Positions 1 through 9,420 of a stretch of 14,882 bases of DNA are shown piece after piece. Source of the stretch: Oehlia diaphana (Eukaryota > Glomeromycota > Glomeromycetes > Glomerales > Glomeraceae); NCBI GenBank assembly GCA_003833135.1, contig QZLH01000580.1, positions 52,829 through 67,710 of the forward strand, given 5' to 3'. The notes under the pieces were generated by a model that ran no database searches, was not told the origin of the DNA, and saw nothing but the letters and a program-made list of their open reading frames with translations. Position 1 is the first letter of the stretch; each line of letters begins with the position of its first letter. The translations under genes were made by a program, and so were the position numbers.

Positions 1-4
1 ATTA

Positions 5-85
5 AAAATAGCCAAAAATTGGCAATTCTATACTAAAATAGCCAAAAATCGGAAATCCTATTTTAAAATAGATAAATCCGATTTT
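5..85. repeat. Short tandem repeat, three copies of a ~30-bp unit
   Basis: The string AAAATAG recurs at 5, 35 and 65, an exact 30-bp period. The first two copies share AAAATAGCCAAAAAT and then drift; the third is more diverged (AAAATAGATAAATCCGATTT). The array runs into the left edge, so more copies may lie outside. No coding potential is visible. Confidence 0.7.
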
Positions 86-192
86 TTTTCATTTGACCTG
101 TGCACGTGACTTCAAAAAAAATTGTTTCATAAAATAAAACTTTTTACCATATATTCAACCATTTTAAACATACATTCTAAATGCATTATTGC

Positions 193-373
193 CTGCTCTG
201 CAAGTTTACTTAAAGTGCAGAGTAGGGTTTTGAATGCTGTTTTTGATTTATTTGACTTTTTCAATTTGTTATCTATTTTTGAATATGATCGGTAAAGTTT
301 CGTTCATTCATATGTAAAGTCAAAAACAATATTCAAAATCCACTTTTTTTCCTTAAGTAAACTTGCAAAGCAG
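193..373. repeat. Imperfect foldback (inverted repeat) element
   Basis: The 21-bp arm at 193-213 (CTGCTCTGCAAGTTTACTTA plus A) is the reverse complement of 353-373 with one mismatch. A second, looser pairing lies inside: 224-259 (AGGGTTTTGAATGCTGTTTTTG...) against 316-344 (AAAGTCAAAAACAATATTCA...). The whole could fold into one interrupted hairpin of about 180 bp. This shape suits a small non-autonomous DNA element (MITE). No clear target-site duplication was found, so the class is open. Confidence 0.6.
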
Positions 374-449
374 ATAAAGATACGCTTATATTATGATTTT
401 AAAGTTTCTATTAATCTTTCTTTATAAAAAATTAATCTAATTAAAATTA

Positions 450-760
450 CACTGAATCACGTGATTTGCTCCCGCTTTAGATGACCTGGTAAATGGATCA
501 TGTATATACCCCAATATCACCCCAAGATTTCTAAGTAAAATTTTACTCCACGTGACCAGTGATATTTAAAGGGGCGTGAAGAAATCTTTTTTCACCAGAA
601 TACTTAGAATACTTATAAAACGGTAAGGTATGACACAGGGTGACATTTTATGCAGGTTACGTGGGGAGAAAAATCTTGGACCGCGTCCGGTCTTTTTGCC
701 ACGTAAAACCAGAGAAGACCATGGTCTTTATCAGATGAGCAAGAGGATTAAGATTTTTCT
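450..760. other. GC-richer non-coding patch with palindromes and CACGTG boxes
   Basis: This stretch stands out from its AT-rich flanks. It holds CACGTG at 458-463 and 549-554, a perfect 14-bp palindrome AGTAAAATTTTACT at 534-547, an inverted pair TTACGTGG/CCACGTAA at 658-665 and 700-707, and another perfect 14-bp palindrome AAGACCATGGTCTT at 715-728. It has no open frame of note. It could be a promoter for a gene left of the window or a relic of a palindromic mobile element. Function is not shown by the sequence. Confidence 0.45.
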
Positions 761-773
761 TTTTCTTAATATG

Positions 774-1125
774 CTGATGCTAATACAAACCTAGCTATTA
801 TTTTTTTTTCATATCTATAAATGCTAAAATATATTTCTCGAAGAAGCTATGTTAGTAAAATACGAAAGCAAATGTATTATTCATTATCACTTTTAAATAA
901 TACACACGTTTAATAAATTCAAAATAAAATTCTTTATTATAACTTTGTAAAGTAATACGTGGGCCAGCTAAGTAAAAAATGATTGAAAAAATGATTGGAG
1001 TAGATCTTGTTTAAGGGAGGAGAGTATTTAAAGAAAAATAAAATGATTAAAAAATAAAATAAACATGAATAAACATTACAATCATCAGTATAATTTAATT
1101 ATCATATCAAATTCAAGAAAATCGA
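774..1125. other. AT-rich intergenic stretch, nothing recognised
   Basis: This stretch is A/T-rich with short homopolymers. I see no gene, clear repeat or RNA in it. It lies downstream of the minus-strand pseudogene that ends at 1126, so part of it may have been that gene's 3' untranslated region. Confidence 0.4.
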
Positions 1126-1765
1126 TCAAAAAGAACTAACAATCTTATCTTTCATAAATACACAAACAAATATTCCATCAATAAAAATATCCAAACTATA
1201 TTCCGATGATGCAACCAGTACAGGCGCATTTCCCGGCTTAGGATTATAATTTAAAGCTACCGCATAAGCGTTATTTATCACTGGTGCCTGGAACGAAACA
1301 GTATTTGACATTTCCTTTATTGTAATTATGGAAATCAGAAAAGTTATATTCAACTACTTGATCTGACAAAAACGTCTGCAGTCCCATTATCATAATATGT
1401 ATTCACTCCGGTATGCACATCTCCTGCTTTAACGTATGATGAACAGGAAAGTTTATTTTCAATACCAGTCCATGTTCTGATATATGGATTTTCAATCAAA
1501 GTGCCTGAGCAGTTCCAAATTGATCTTCATAATCAACACAAATTTCACATGCTATAGTAAAATGGTCGATAGTACCATCAGGAAGTATAAAGTTAACAAC
1601 TATTATCCTTATTTTGTCGCAATATGAAAAAAGGAGTACGTCGTTATCATCATTACATTTGACAAAATGATTTCGCTTACGGCGACTAGTCAATTTTGAT
1701 GATACCTCTAGAGGTGCTCCTAAGGTTATAGTTGTGATCGCAATAAAAAGAAAGCGTATATACAC
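1126..1765 (-). pseudogene. Broken small secreted-like protein gene, family not recognised
   Basis: I do not recognise the family. The first 89 codons (1765 down to 1496) begin with a hydrophobic stretch, YIRFLFIAITTITLGAPLEV, that looks like a signal peptide, and several cysteines follow. The first codon is GTG where ATG is expected, with an in-frame TAA two codons upstream. Coding character then moves between frames: 1514 to 1350 reads CSGTLIENPYIRTWTGIENK and onward, about 1370 to 1271 reads VVEYNFSDFHNYNKG and onward, and a third block of similar composition runs to a stop at 1126 (NPKPGNAPVLVASSEYSLDI). No convincing GT-AG pairs join these blocks; one switch lies near a TTTTT run. Either the gene is decayed or the assembly has homopolymer errors. 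A TATA-like box lies about 75 bp upstream of the first codon, which supports this as the original 5' end. Confidence 0.55.
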
Positions 1766-1835
1766 AATTTAGCAAATATACTCTCTTTACTTGTGCTTTA
1801 AGTTGTTTTTGTAGGATATAAATGCAGAATCACAC

Positions 1836-1845
1836 TATTTATACA
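1836..1845 (-). promoter_or_regulatory. TATA-like box for the broken secreted-like gene
   Basis: The minus strand reads GTATAAATAG here, about 75 bp before the first codon (GTG at 1763-1765). Position and sequence fit a core-promoter TATA box, which would put transcription start near 1810. This is inferred from sequence only. Confidence 0.4.
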
Positions 1846-2140
1846 CTCTTCTTACGTATATCAATACTTTATTTTGAAATTTGTTATGAAATTAAAATTC
1901 ATTCTGTGATTCTGAGATCGGAAATAAAATCGTCTCAGATTCACATCAAAACAGATCTGTTTGGGGAGTAACCAGTTCTCACCTTTTTTCTCATTTGCAT
2001 TCAAAAAAAGAAAAGGATAAATAAGACCCTATATGTGAAAATGCTTTATTAATATATGCTTGAAATACACGTGAACGAAATTCTGTTTTTTTCTGTGTCC
2101 GGGCTCGTCAAAATTGCGCAGAAGAAACAGCGCAGTATAT
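1846..2140. other. Intergenic stretch between two minus-strand pseudogenes
   Basis: I see no gene here. It contains one CACGTG box (2068-2073) and a GC-richer patch, GCGCAGAAGAAACAGCGCAG, with a GCGCAG direct repeat (about 2116-2135), just past the end of the Crinkler relic. It would hold the promoter of the left pseudogene and the 3' flank of the right one. Confidence 0.4.
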
Positions 2141-4253
2141 TTATATCAAAACCCTTTGTTTTAAGATTTCGGCCATTACATAATCTTTTTCATCCTTAGT
2201 TAGATTTAAGATGAAACCCGGAGGGGTGGAATTTATCCGCGCTATTTTTTCTTTGTTTATACTATTAAAAAGCTTATAACCCTTTTCGGAACTCTCCATT
2301 CTTTTCCGTAAAGCTTCGTCAGAACATTTTGCTTCAGGAATCGCTTCTCTAGCCTCACTTTTGACTAATACTTGAAATCCATCCTTACCATGTTCGGGTT
2401 TTAATTCTTTGTATCGTTTAAATATAGCTTCCCAAAAATCAAAATAGTTGTAAATAAGACCTCGAAATGCATCTTCATTTTAGATTCTAAACTATCAAAT
2501 CTTGTTGGAGAGTTGCAAAAAAAATACCATCAGCTTCATTCATGACATTTGGGAACAGGTACTATATCAGTTAACAACTTTTCGATAAGTTCTATATTCG
2601 AATGTTGTTTTATTAATATGACCGGGGACATGACACGCAAAAATAAATACAAAGATTCGGGTCTCTACCCGTGATACGTATGCTATATGTACACTCGATA
2701 ACCCTCTATCCCAACCTTTTTTATGTCGGGCTCATCATCCAAGCATGCCCTATCCTTTAATAACAAAACAACAACACCTAAAACTTTTTCGCGCTTTCAC
2801 ACAAAACCTGACGATCCTTGGACTCCTTCTCCAAAGCATCATCTGTGAATTCGATGGTGAAAGGTAACTTACTCCCTCTATAAATCTGTAAATCAAAAAA
2901 TGCCAGTCACGTCCCGTAGAAACTAGATAATCAAAATATTCGTCGCCTCATTTTCGCTTCCTCTTATTCGTTTCATACGAACTCTCAAGCTAGACTATAT
3001 TCTGAGCGAATCCCTCAATTATTTTTCCTTCTATCTTATCTCCCGTGATGCAAATAAGGTCATAGTTTCCTGAAATAAATGTATTGTATGAACATCTTCC
3101 TGTGAGACGTGCTCAGAAAGAAAATGCCAAGAAAAAAATATTCACTTACCTTTACTGCGTAATCAACTCGGCCTGAGTTTTCGTTGCCAATTATTTTGCA
3201 TTCAGGTCTCATCCTGAAATTGTTTTCTGTAACAATATTTATTGCAGTATGGAGAATTGCCACGACATACTCATTATACATAACCTCAAAACTGTCTGGT
3301 TGTAATGTTCCGTAGTTTTTTAGCCTGACCAAAATCTCTGCCAAGCAATGCTTATAATGTTTGTCACTTTCCGGAATTTCACGGGTTTGAAGTTCAAACA
3401 GCGGGATATTTCCAAACCATTATCATCCACTCCATATTTCGCCAAAACATCACCCAAGTCCTTCTTAGTCTTGTACGAGGAGTCATTCGTTGAATGGTTT
3501 CGAGGGTGTTTCTATGAACACGGTAAATTTGAGATTGTCCTTTGATCCGAACAGCCGGAGCATTCCATTCATGAAAATCATGATCGTTACGAGGATAGTA
3601 TTTTCCGCTGTCATTTAACATGTTAAGTACCACTCCATCATTCTCGAGGGCTGGCGTCTGATTTATAGCGCGTGTGGAGATTTTGAAACCTTCAAAGTTG
3701 CGTGTTCGATCTTCACGATTCACTTGAAGAAGCCCTTCGCCCGTTTCGGACGTCGAACTCCGTAATGCAACAACCAGGTTAAGGCAGTAAGTAATTTGAC
3801 GTGAAACATCGTTTCCCGAGAGAGCAGTTTCATAGCCGTTTCATAACCTGAAGATTTCAGCGGCCCTTCCGAAATCTTGCCAAGAATAATTCTTACCATG
3901 AAAAGACTTGTTAAGCAATTCCTGCAACGAAACCAGTTTCTCTCTTAGTTCCAATACCTCGTTCGAAGCAGCAGTCGGGTGGTTCGACTATTACATAAAT
4001 ACATTCTTTGTCGGTGAGCTAGGGAAGTATTTCGAATTCTTCTTGGTTGGTCTTGTAGTGTGAGGTTGCTCAAGAGATCGTCGCGATCAAATTTCTACCT
4101 TCTACAGCTTGACTGCTTGAGCTTGTCTGCATCTACACCAGCAAAGTCATTCCATTTTTCTGCTTTAATAGTTTTTTAGGTCACCAATAAGGCTATTTTT
4201 TTCTATGCGGATAGAAAAAGCATTTGCGAGCGAACTACAAACGAGGCAGTCAT
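2141..4253 (-). pseudogene. Crinkler (CRN)-type effector, multiply broken
   Basis: Family pieces are collinear on the minus strand. The putative ATG is at 4251-4253. Next come an N-terminal Crinkler domain (LANAFSIRIEKNSLIGDLK, then a KAEKWNDFAGVDADKLK segment), the signature VIVEPP at 3977-3994, and LELREKLVSLQELLNKSFH near 3910-3955. The middle part (3723 to 3394) contains NREDRTRNFEGFKIS, and LAEILVRLKNYGTLQPDSFE begins at 3342. The C-terminal part resembles the PD-(D/E)XK-like region of fungal Crinklers: ENSGRVDYAVK, LICITGDK, EGFAQNIV and DYLVSTGRDWHFLIY. A canonical intron, 3070-3149 (GTAAGT to TTTCAG), is retained. The last block ends EKDYVMAEILKQRVLI at a TAA at 2141-2143. Lesions include TAG at 2990-2992, TGA at 2948-2950, a one-base slip at the intron junction and several other frame changes. 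From family memory, ITGDK sits where other copies have an E-x-K-type motif. The gene is nonfunctional as it stands. CRN proteins are generally secreted or host-acting effectors; any such role for the ancestor is inferred. Confidence 0.82.
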
Positions 4254-4269
4254 GTGAACGGTGAACACC

Positions 4270-4532
4270 ATTAGATGGGGTTCCTTAACGTACACTGGGG
4301 GAACTGGCCGGAATTAACGCACGTGTACGTGCATAACTCCTAAACTCGGGCCGCTAGGAGTACGTTAAGATTGTACACCCCCCCTGTAGCAAATGTATCG
4401 TTCTTGTACCATCAGGTGCTATTTTCTTCTACCACCTTACTGTAAAAATATATTATGCGGTGAAGATCGACATGCATATGGTAGAAGAAGATAGTATTTG
4501 CCCCCCTGTAAGATAAGGACACCCCATTAGAT
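4270..4532. mobile_element. MITE-like element (4277-4525) with 7-bp flanking duplications
   Basis: The left end GGGGTTCCTTAACGTACACT and the reverse complement of the right end GGGGTGTCCTTATCTTACAG align as imperfect terminal inverted repeats of about 25-30 bp. ATTAGAT occurs immediately outside both ends (4270-4276 and 4526-4532), as expected of a target-site duplication; if the adjoining CC belongs to it, it is up to 9 bp. Inside, CTTAACGTAC/GTACGTTAAG (4283-4292, 4362-4371) and TTCTTCTACCA/TGGTAGAAGAA also pair. There is no coding frame, so it is non-autonomous. A 7-9 bp duplication would fit hAT- or Mutator-like mobilisation, but this is not resolved. It lies 23 bp upstream of the Crinkler start, in what would be its promoter. 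Confidence 0.7.
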
Positions 4533-4540
4533 CTTTCCCA

Positions 4541-5993
4541 GTAACACCAGGCATGTGATTATTGAGCATTTGAGCATGTGATTTTGTTTCTACATTACCA
4601 AATACCAAGAATACAAATTTTATTTTAAAATAAAAAGTTGGCTTTTCTTTACAATAGCTATAAATCTTTTAAAACAAAACTCACAGAAAATATAAAACCT
4701 GTAGAAATACCAAGTAAGCAATAATACCAGTTTAATAAACTAAATTGCAACTGTTATTTTGACAGTTTAAAAAGCAAAACTAGTCTGTATTATAAAGTAG
4801 CAAGGAAGTCATATAGTCCTATAACTCCTATTAATAAATTAGTAAAGATGTTGAACATTATCAAAATAAGTGAACCATATCAGTACTATACCATAATATA
4901 TTGATAGTACTTGTTATTTACAATAATTTATTTTAAATTAATATATTTTAATAAATTGAAATTGAATAATTTTATTGTTAAATTAATATTACATTCTATT
5001 TTAATAAAATAATTACTCTAATTTATTAATTTAAAAGAATTTGTTTTACTCTTATAAATTAACATCTATGAAATTTCATTGTATTTTCAATTATTTTTGG
5101 AGTGAAGCAATTATCAATCAATAGAGTCAATAAGTAACAATTGATACAACTCTCAGAGTTTTTATCTAAAAGTAGATTTTTTGGAGCTTTAATAATAATA
5201 ATATAAATATAAGACAAATTGTTATAAAATAAGTTTAACATAAATAATGCAAAAATTCTGTTTATATAGTCAGGACTAAAGGGAATTCACAGTTTATCAG
5301 CAAAATAATAGACTTAATGTAATTTATAATGCTTAATAAATGAATATATTTTATCTAATAGAACAAACAGAAGTTGGAATTTTCTGTAGAATTCATTGTA
5401 AGTATCAGACTGAAATCAGAGATAGAAAAAAAGTATTATTAAAATTAATAATAATTATAAAGACTGAAAAATAATTCTTAACAGTCAGCGATCGTATCAT
5501 TTCTTTTATTTATACTAATAAAAATATTAGTTATTAAAAATTATAACTATTATTAATTTTAACATAACAAGATTTTTTTTAAGTAATATATAATTAAACC
5601 TTAATAAGTTTTTGTATTTTAGATCTTATTTTATTTAATTTTATAATTTTTTTAATAATATAATGCTTATATAAAAAATTTACATTAAGTTAACTTTTTC
5701 TTATTTATTTAGCTTTAACCTCTAGATGCAACTTGTTGATCAAATATAAATATTACTTTTAATTACTTAAATATATGTAAATTTTTTATGTAGAATCAAG
5801 TTACTTAAGAAGTAAAAGATAAGTTTATTAATAAATATTAAAATTTTGATTTTTACAAAAATTAATTATTAATAATTTATAAAAATTATATAAATAGTTA
5901 TTAATTTTTTAGCTTAAAATAAATTTTGAATATAATTTACATATAATAATAAAATAATATTTCATATATATGTTATGCATCAAATGTCGATTT
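4541..5993. other. Very AT-rich intergenic DNA, nothing recognised
   Basis: About 1.45 kb of A/T runs on both strands with no frame showing coding composition. A 60-codon reading frame near 5059-5241 is low in complexity and has no family features. I see no RNA gene or long repeat. Confidence 0.5.
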
Positions 5994-6090
5994 GCATTAG
6001 ATGTAGCTGACGTACATCAGATATTAATCAATACTTAACACGTATCAGTTAATAATTGACAACTGAGACGTGTTAACTGTCATCTAATGC
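5994..6090. repeat. Small nested foldback upstream of the integrase relic
   Basis: GCATTAGATG (5994-6003) pairs with CATCTAATGC (6081-6090). Inside it, TAACACGTATCAGTT (6036-6050) pairs with AACTGAGACGTGTTA (6061-6075) with one mismatch. The structure ends about 117 bp before the integrase ATG. It may be a terminal or subterminal repeat of the same transposon, or a separate small hairpin element. Confidence 0.55.
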
Positions 6091-6207
6091 ATTAATAATC
6101 AATAAATATTATTGTTACATTGTCATATCATTTACTTTCTTTTACATTCTACATTTTTTTACATTCATTTTTTTATAACGTTAATCTTTTAATATTTTAA
6201 TTTTATA

Positions 6208-7225
6208 ATGGAATACAATTTTATTAGCAAAGCTACATTTGAGAATATAATTAGTAAATATATAAGTTCTCTACCAGAAAATCGACGAGAAAAAGCTTTA
6301 ATTAATAAAAACCTTTTTGAGCGGATAAAGAAAATATTACTTGACCCTTCCAATAAAGAAATTGACACAAAAGCTACACGTGAGTAGATTAAAAAAAGAT
6401 TTATTCTTGAAGAAATCAGTCCAGATGATTACAGAATTATTATTATTAGTGATAATAAACCTGTCTTGATAGTTGAAAAGATGTACGAAGTATTGTGCAA
6501 AACACATGCCGAAATTGATAATCATGCAGATCAAAAGTAATTTTGGAAATCAATTAAACAAAATTGGAGCTTTGTAAGACAGGAAATTATTGAAAAGTTT
6601 ATTAATAACTGCACTATATGTATTACTCATAAGTCTTCTTTCCATCCTTTAGCAAATAAACCAATAATTGCAAAAAATTATCTATCTTATGTGCAGGTAG
6701 TGTTTAGTCAAGAAATATTATTGAAAAAAATGCATTTTTAATTGAGAAATTTTTTTACAGATTGATTTGATCAACTTGTCATACAATGCTGATGGTGATT
6801 AAAAATACATTTGCTATGTTCATGATCACTTTACTAGATTTTTCTAGGCAAAATCCTAACTTCTAAATGAGCTGTTAAAGTAGCAGCCTTTTTATTTGAT
6901 TTATTTTTTTCTATTAGTTCTCCTCCAATCATTTTACAATCTGATAATAAAAAGGAATTTTGTGCTGACATTATCAAAGAATTTGTTAATCTATGGCCTT
7001 CTGTAAAAATCATCAATGAAAAGTCTTGCCATCCACAATCTCAAAGTTTAATAAAAAGGAAAAATGGTATTTTACAATAAAAATTGGGGAAGTGGAGGGA
7101 AACTTCTAGAAGGAGTAATTGATCATATGAACTTTATTTAGTAGTTTTGTCTATGAATAATTCTATTTGTAAATCACATAAAAAAAATGCCTTACGAACT
7201 TGATTATAGAGATGAAGTAGTATGA
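6208..7225 (+). pseudogene. DDE integrase/transposase (rve-type) relic with one intron
   Basis: From the ATG at 6208 the frame reads MEYNFISKATFENIISKYIS and onward. An integrase zinc-binding pattern of the HHCC type follows (THAEIDNHAD, then NNCTICITHK). A good intron lies at 6697-6760 (GTAGTG to TTTACAG, 64 bp) and joins VQ to IDLINLSYNADGD, which carries the first catalytic Asp (6764-6766). After a frame change near 6871 comes FDLFFSISSPPIILQSDNKK, with the second Asp at 6943-6945, and HPQSQSLIKRKNG, where the catalytic Glu position is Lys (7054-7056), 36 residues after the second Asp. The relic fades at PYELDYRDEVV (stop 7223-7225). In-frame stops occur at 6385-6387 and 6538-6540 and later. 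It resembles the integrases of Ginger-like or KRAB-A-domain-containing-2-like elements rather than a complete retroelement; no protease or reverse transcriptase is seen. It is dead as a coding gene. Confidence 0.8.
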
Positions 7226-7795
7226 GTATAATATAATAAAAAAAATTTTGATGAAAATGAATAGTCAAAGGTATAATATTATAATATTCATAAATTTTAT
7301 TTTCAATAAAAGAAGTATCTTATTTTCTAACTTCTTTTCAAACAGTTATATATTTTTGCAATAATTTTTAACGATTTGATTTTGATTATAAAATACTGCT
7401 TGTTTATAATATGCATTTGTATTACAAAATTTTTGATATTTATCTTAAAACTTATTATAAAAGAATATTTTATTAAATTTTTGCAATTTTAAAAACTTTG
7501 CATTTTTTCAAAGAAAAAATAATGATCAGATCAGATAAAAATTTTTTATAATTTATTTAATTAAGATAATCAGTTTTATTTAGCCAATCAAATTTCTAAC
7601 TAATCAAATAGTAATCATTTAAGGGATAAGAAGATTTCTAATTGAGTAAAATCAGATGATTTTTAACACGTCTCTAATAAATAAGGTTAAGGCAATTATG
7701 TAAATGTTACAAAAAAAAATAAAAAATTTATTTTATTTAGTTATGTAATTATAGTTTTAACCAATTATAATCCAGGTAAAAATTTATTAATTTAC
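7226..7795. other. AT-rich intergenic stretch
   Basis: There is no coding frame or clear repeat between the integrase relic and the long palindrome. It may include the decayed 3' end of the integrase element, whose terminal repeat I could not locate. Confidence 0.4.
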
Positions 7796-8324
7796 ACAGG
7801 TTAAAATGTAAAAAATCAGGCATCAATCAGTTACCAATCGGGTACCAATCAGATAGCTGATTGGTGACTGATTGGTGACCGATTGGTGACTAATTGGCAT
7901 TTTTGCCAAATACTATCACTAATCGGGCAGTTTGCTAACTTTTGATCCAGTGATCAGAAAAGGATGAAACATAGTTCATTGGAATCGTCTCAACAAAACG
8001 AATCTAATGGTAGTAAAATTGTATTTTTTAGGATTAATACTTGGTAAGATATATATTTTTATTTTTATATTTACTTAATATCTCACCAAGTATTAATCCT
8101 AGAAATACAATTTTACTACCATTAGATTCGTCTTGTTGAGACAATTCCAATGAACTATATTTCATCTTTTTCTGATTACTGAATCAAAAGTTAGCAAACT
8201 GCCTGATTGGTGATGGTATTTGGCGAAAATACCAATCAGTCACCAATCAGTCACCAATCAGCTTACCTGATTAGTACCCAATTGGTGACTGATTGATGCC
8301 TGATTTTTTCACATTTTGACCTGT
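7796..8324. mobile_element. Long palindromic foldback element (~250-bp inverted arms)
   Basis: The left arm, 7796-8052, and right arm, 8078-8324, are reverse complements over nearly their whole length with scattered mismatches and small indels, leaving a loop of about 25 bp (8053-8077). The outer ends are ACAGGTTAAAATG and CATTTTGACCTGT. Each arm has an outer block of short repeats of the type TGATTGGTGAC/GTCACCAATCA (about 7820-7895 and 8215-8300) and an inner block with no internal repeats (e.g. AATCTAATGGTAGTAAAATT). It has no open frame. TA lies near both ends but the exact boundary and target duplication are unclear. The shape fits a foldback or MITE-like element; if transcribed it would give a long hairpin RNA. 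Confidence 0.8.
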
Positions 8325-8980
8325 ATTACCAATTATCTTTTAGGAATCAGCTAAATTTTTTTCTAGGCAATTAGGTCAAATTTAGCAGTTTTTTTCATGA
8401 GAAATAAATAATTTTATTTCTTTGGTTTAAAAAAAAAAAGCATGTAATTATTTTTAAATAAGAATAAAATAAAGATTCACATGATATGACTTGCTATCAA
8501 ATCTGTGTGCTTGTTTTATTAACCTTGAATCTATATATGAATCAAAGCAAATTTTTTCTACTTTTAAATCCATATTATATTGTGATTAAATTTGTGATGA
8601 TTATACTTTTTTATATGAGACAACTAAAGGAAGTTTATTTAAAATTATTATGATCAATTATCATTTAACAATATTGATTTGTTATATTATTTGAACACTC
8701 TTTCTGGTAAGTATACTAAATTACAGTTTTTCTAAAGCTTTGTGAATTTAAAATTAATAATACAGTTTGTTATTACCTTACATTACTTTTGGTAGAACAT
8801 AATAATAAAAAACTACTTGTAATTAAAGAGATTTTCAACTCTAATAAATAATTATTAGTAAGTAGTACATACTTTAGACCAATTTTTCCATTAATATGAT
8901 TTTCCAATCATGATTTATAGCATTTTTAAAATTCATTTATTTACCTATTACTCTATAACACATTCTTCCAAAATTAGACA
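8325..8980. other. AT-rich intergenic stretch
   Basis: I see no gene. It has homopolymer runs (e.g. an A run at about 8429-8439) and no convincing structure. Confidence 0.4.
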
Positions 8981-8986
8981 ACCTCC

Positions 8987-9057
8987 AAAATAAGCAACAC
9001 TGGCCTGCATTATATCGATTTTGGGCAGAATTACGTGCAAAAAGTATTGCTTATTTT
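8987..9057. repeat. Short inverted repeat around a CACTGG...GCATTAT motif
   Basis: AAAATAAGCAACACT (8987-9001) pairs with AGTATTGCTTATTTT (9043-9057) with one mismatch. The interior, CACTGGCCTGCATTAT then AGAATTACGTGCA, resembles the sequence at 12364-12397 (CACTGGTGGCCGGCATTATG, then GGAATTATGCAC). Together they suggest a dispersed repeat family, perhaps an end of a DNA transposon. It lies about 360 bp downstream of the pseudokinase stop. Confidence 0.5.
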
Positions 9058-9266
9058 CAAAATTCGTGTATATGACTATATGTAATAATAACATATTTTA
9101 TGTATTTTATAAAAAAGCTTTATCAAAATATAAATATAAAAATAATTCATAAAATTAAGCAAAAAGAAGTTTCAAGAGGAATCTAGAAAAATATTAATAG
9201 GACAATATTTAAGTATAAATTTTAAAATAATACCCCAAATAAAGCTCAAGGCCCTTTAACACCGCA

Positions 9267-9272
9267 TTTATT
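9267..9272 (-). terminator. Possible polyadenylation signal of the pseudokinase gene
   Basis: The minus strand reads AATAAA about 150 bp after the stop codon at 9421-9423. This is a reasonable distance for a fungal 3' end, but the hexamer is common in AT-rich DNA, so the support is weak. Confidence 0.25.
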
Positions 9273-9420
9273 GGTGATACTACAGCAAAATAGTACTGTC
9301 TCATAACCAAATGCTTTAATCTTTCCGTTTTGATCAAACTATTAGTCTATCTAACCATTTAAGTTGAAAGGTAGTTTTTCCTCTGAACCATTAACCTCTT
9401 CATTTGCATTCCACCTAAAA

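Noticed and set aside
3348..3545. 65-codon plus-strand open frame
   Set aside because: It lies antisense to the Crinkler relic, whose minus-strand peptide blocks explain the composition.
2141..4253. Reading the Crinkler region as an intact multi-intron gene
   Set aside because: Only one frame change coincides with a good intron (and that junction still slips by a base); stops occur inside conserved blocks.
5059..5241. 60-codon minus-strand open frame
   Set aside because: It is low-complexity, AT-driven sequence with no family motif, promoter or neighbour that supports a gene.
6337..6534. 65-codon minus-strand open frame
   Set aside because: It is antisense to the integrase relic; the plus-strand frames carry the recognisable zinc-binding motif.
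6834..7016. 60-codon minus-strand open frame
   Set aside because: It is antisense to the integrase catalytic core.
7810..8300. Short repeats resembling a CRISPR array
   Set aside because: Repeats are about 11 bp, partly contiguous, in mirrored orientation inside a palindrome and in a eukaryotic context, so they belong to the foldback element.
9351..9415. Possible extra 3' exon of the pseudokinase gene (frame reading NANEEVNGSEEKLPFNLNG)
   Set aside because: An acceptor-like TTTTAG precedes it, but no donor in the last part of the gene gives the right phase, and the uninterrupted frame already ends at a good stop.
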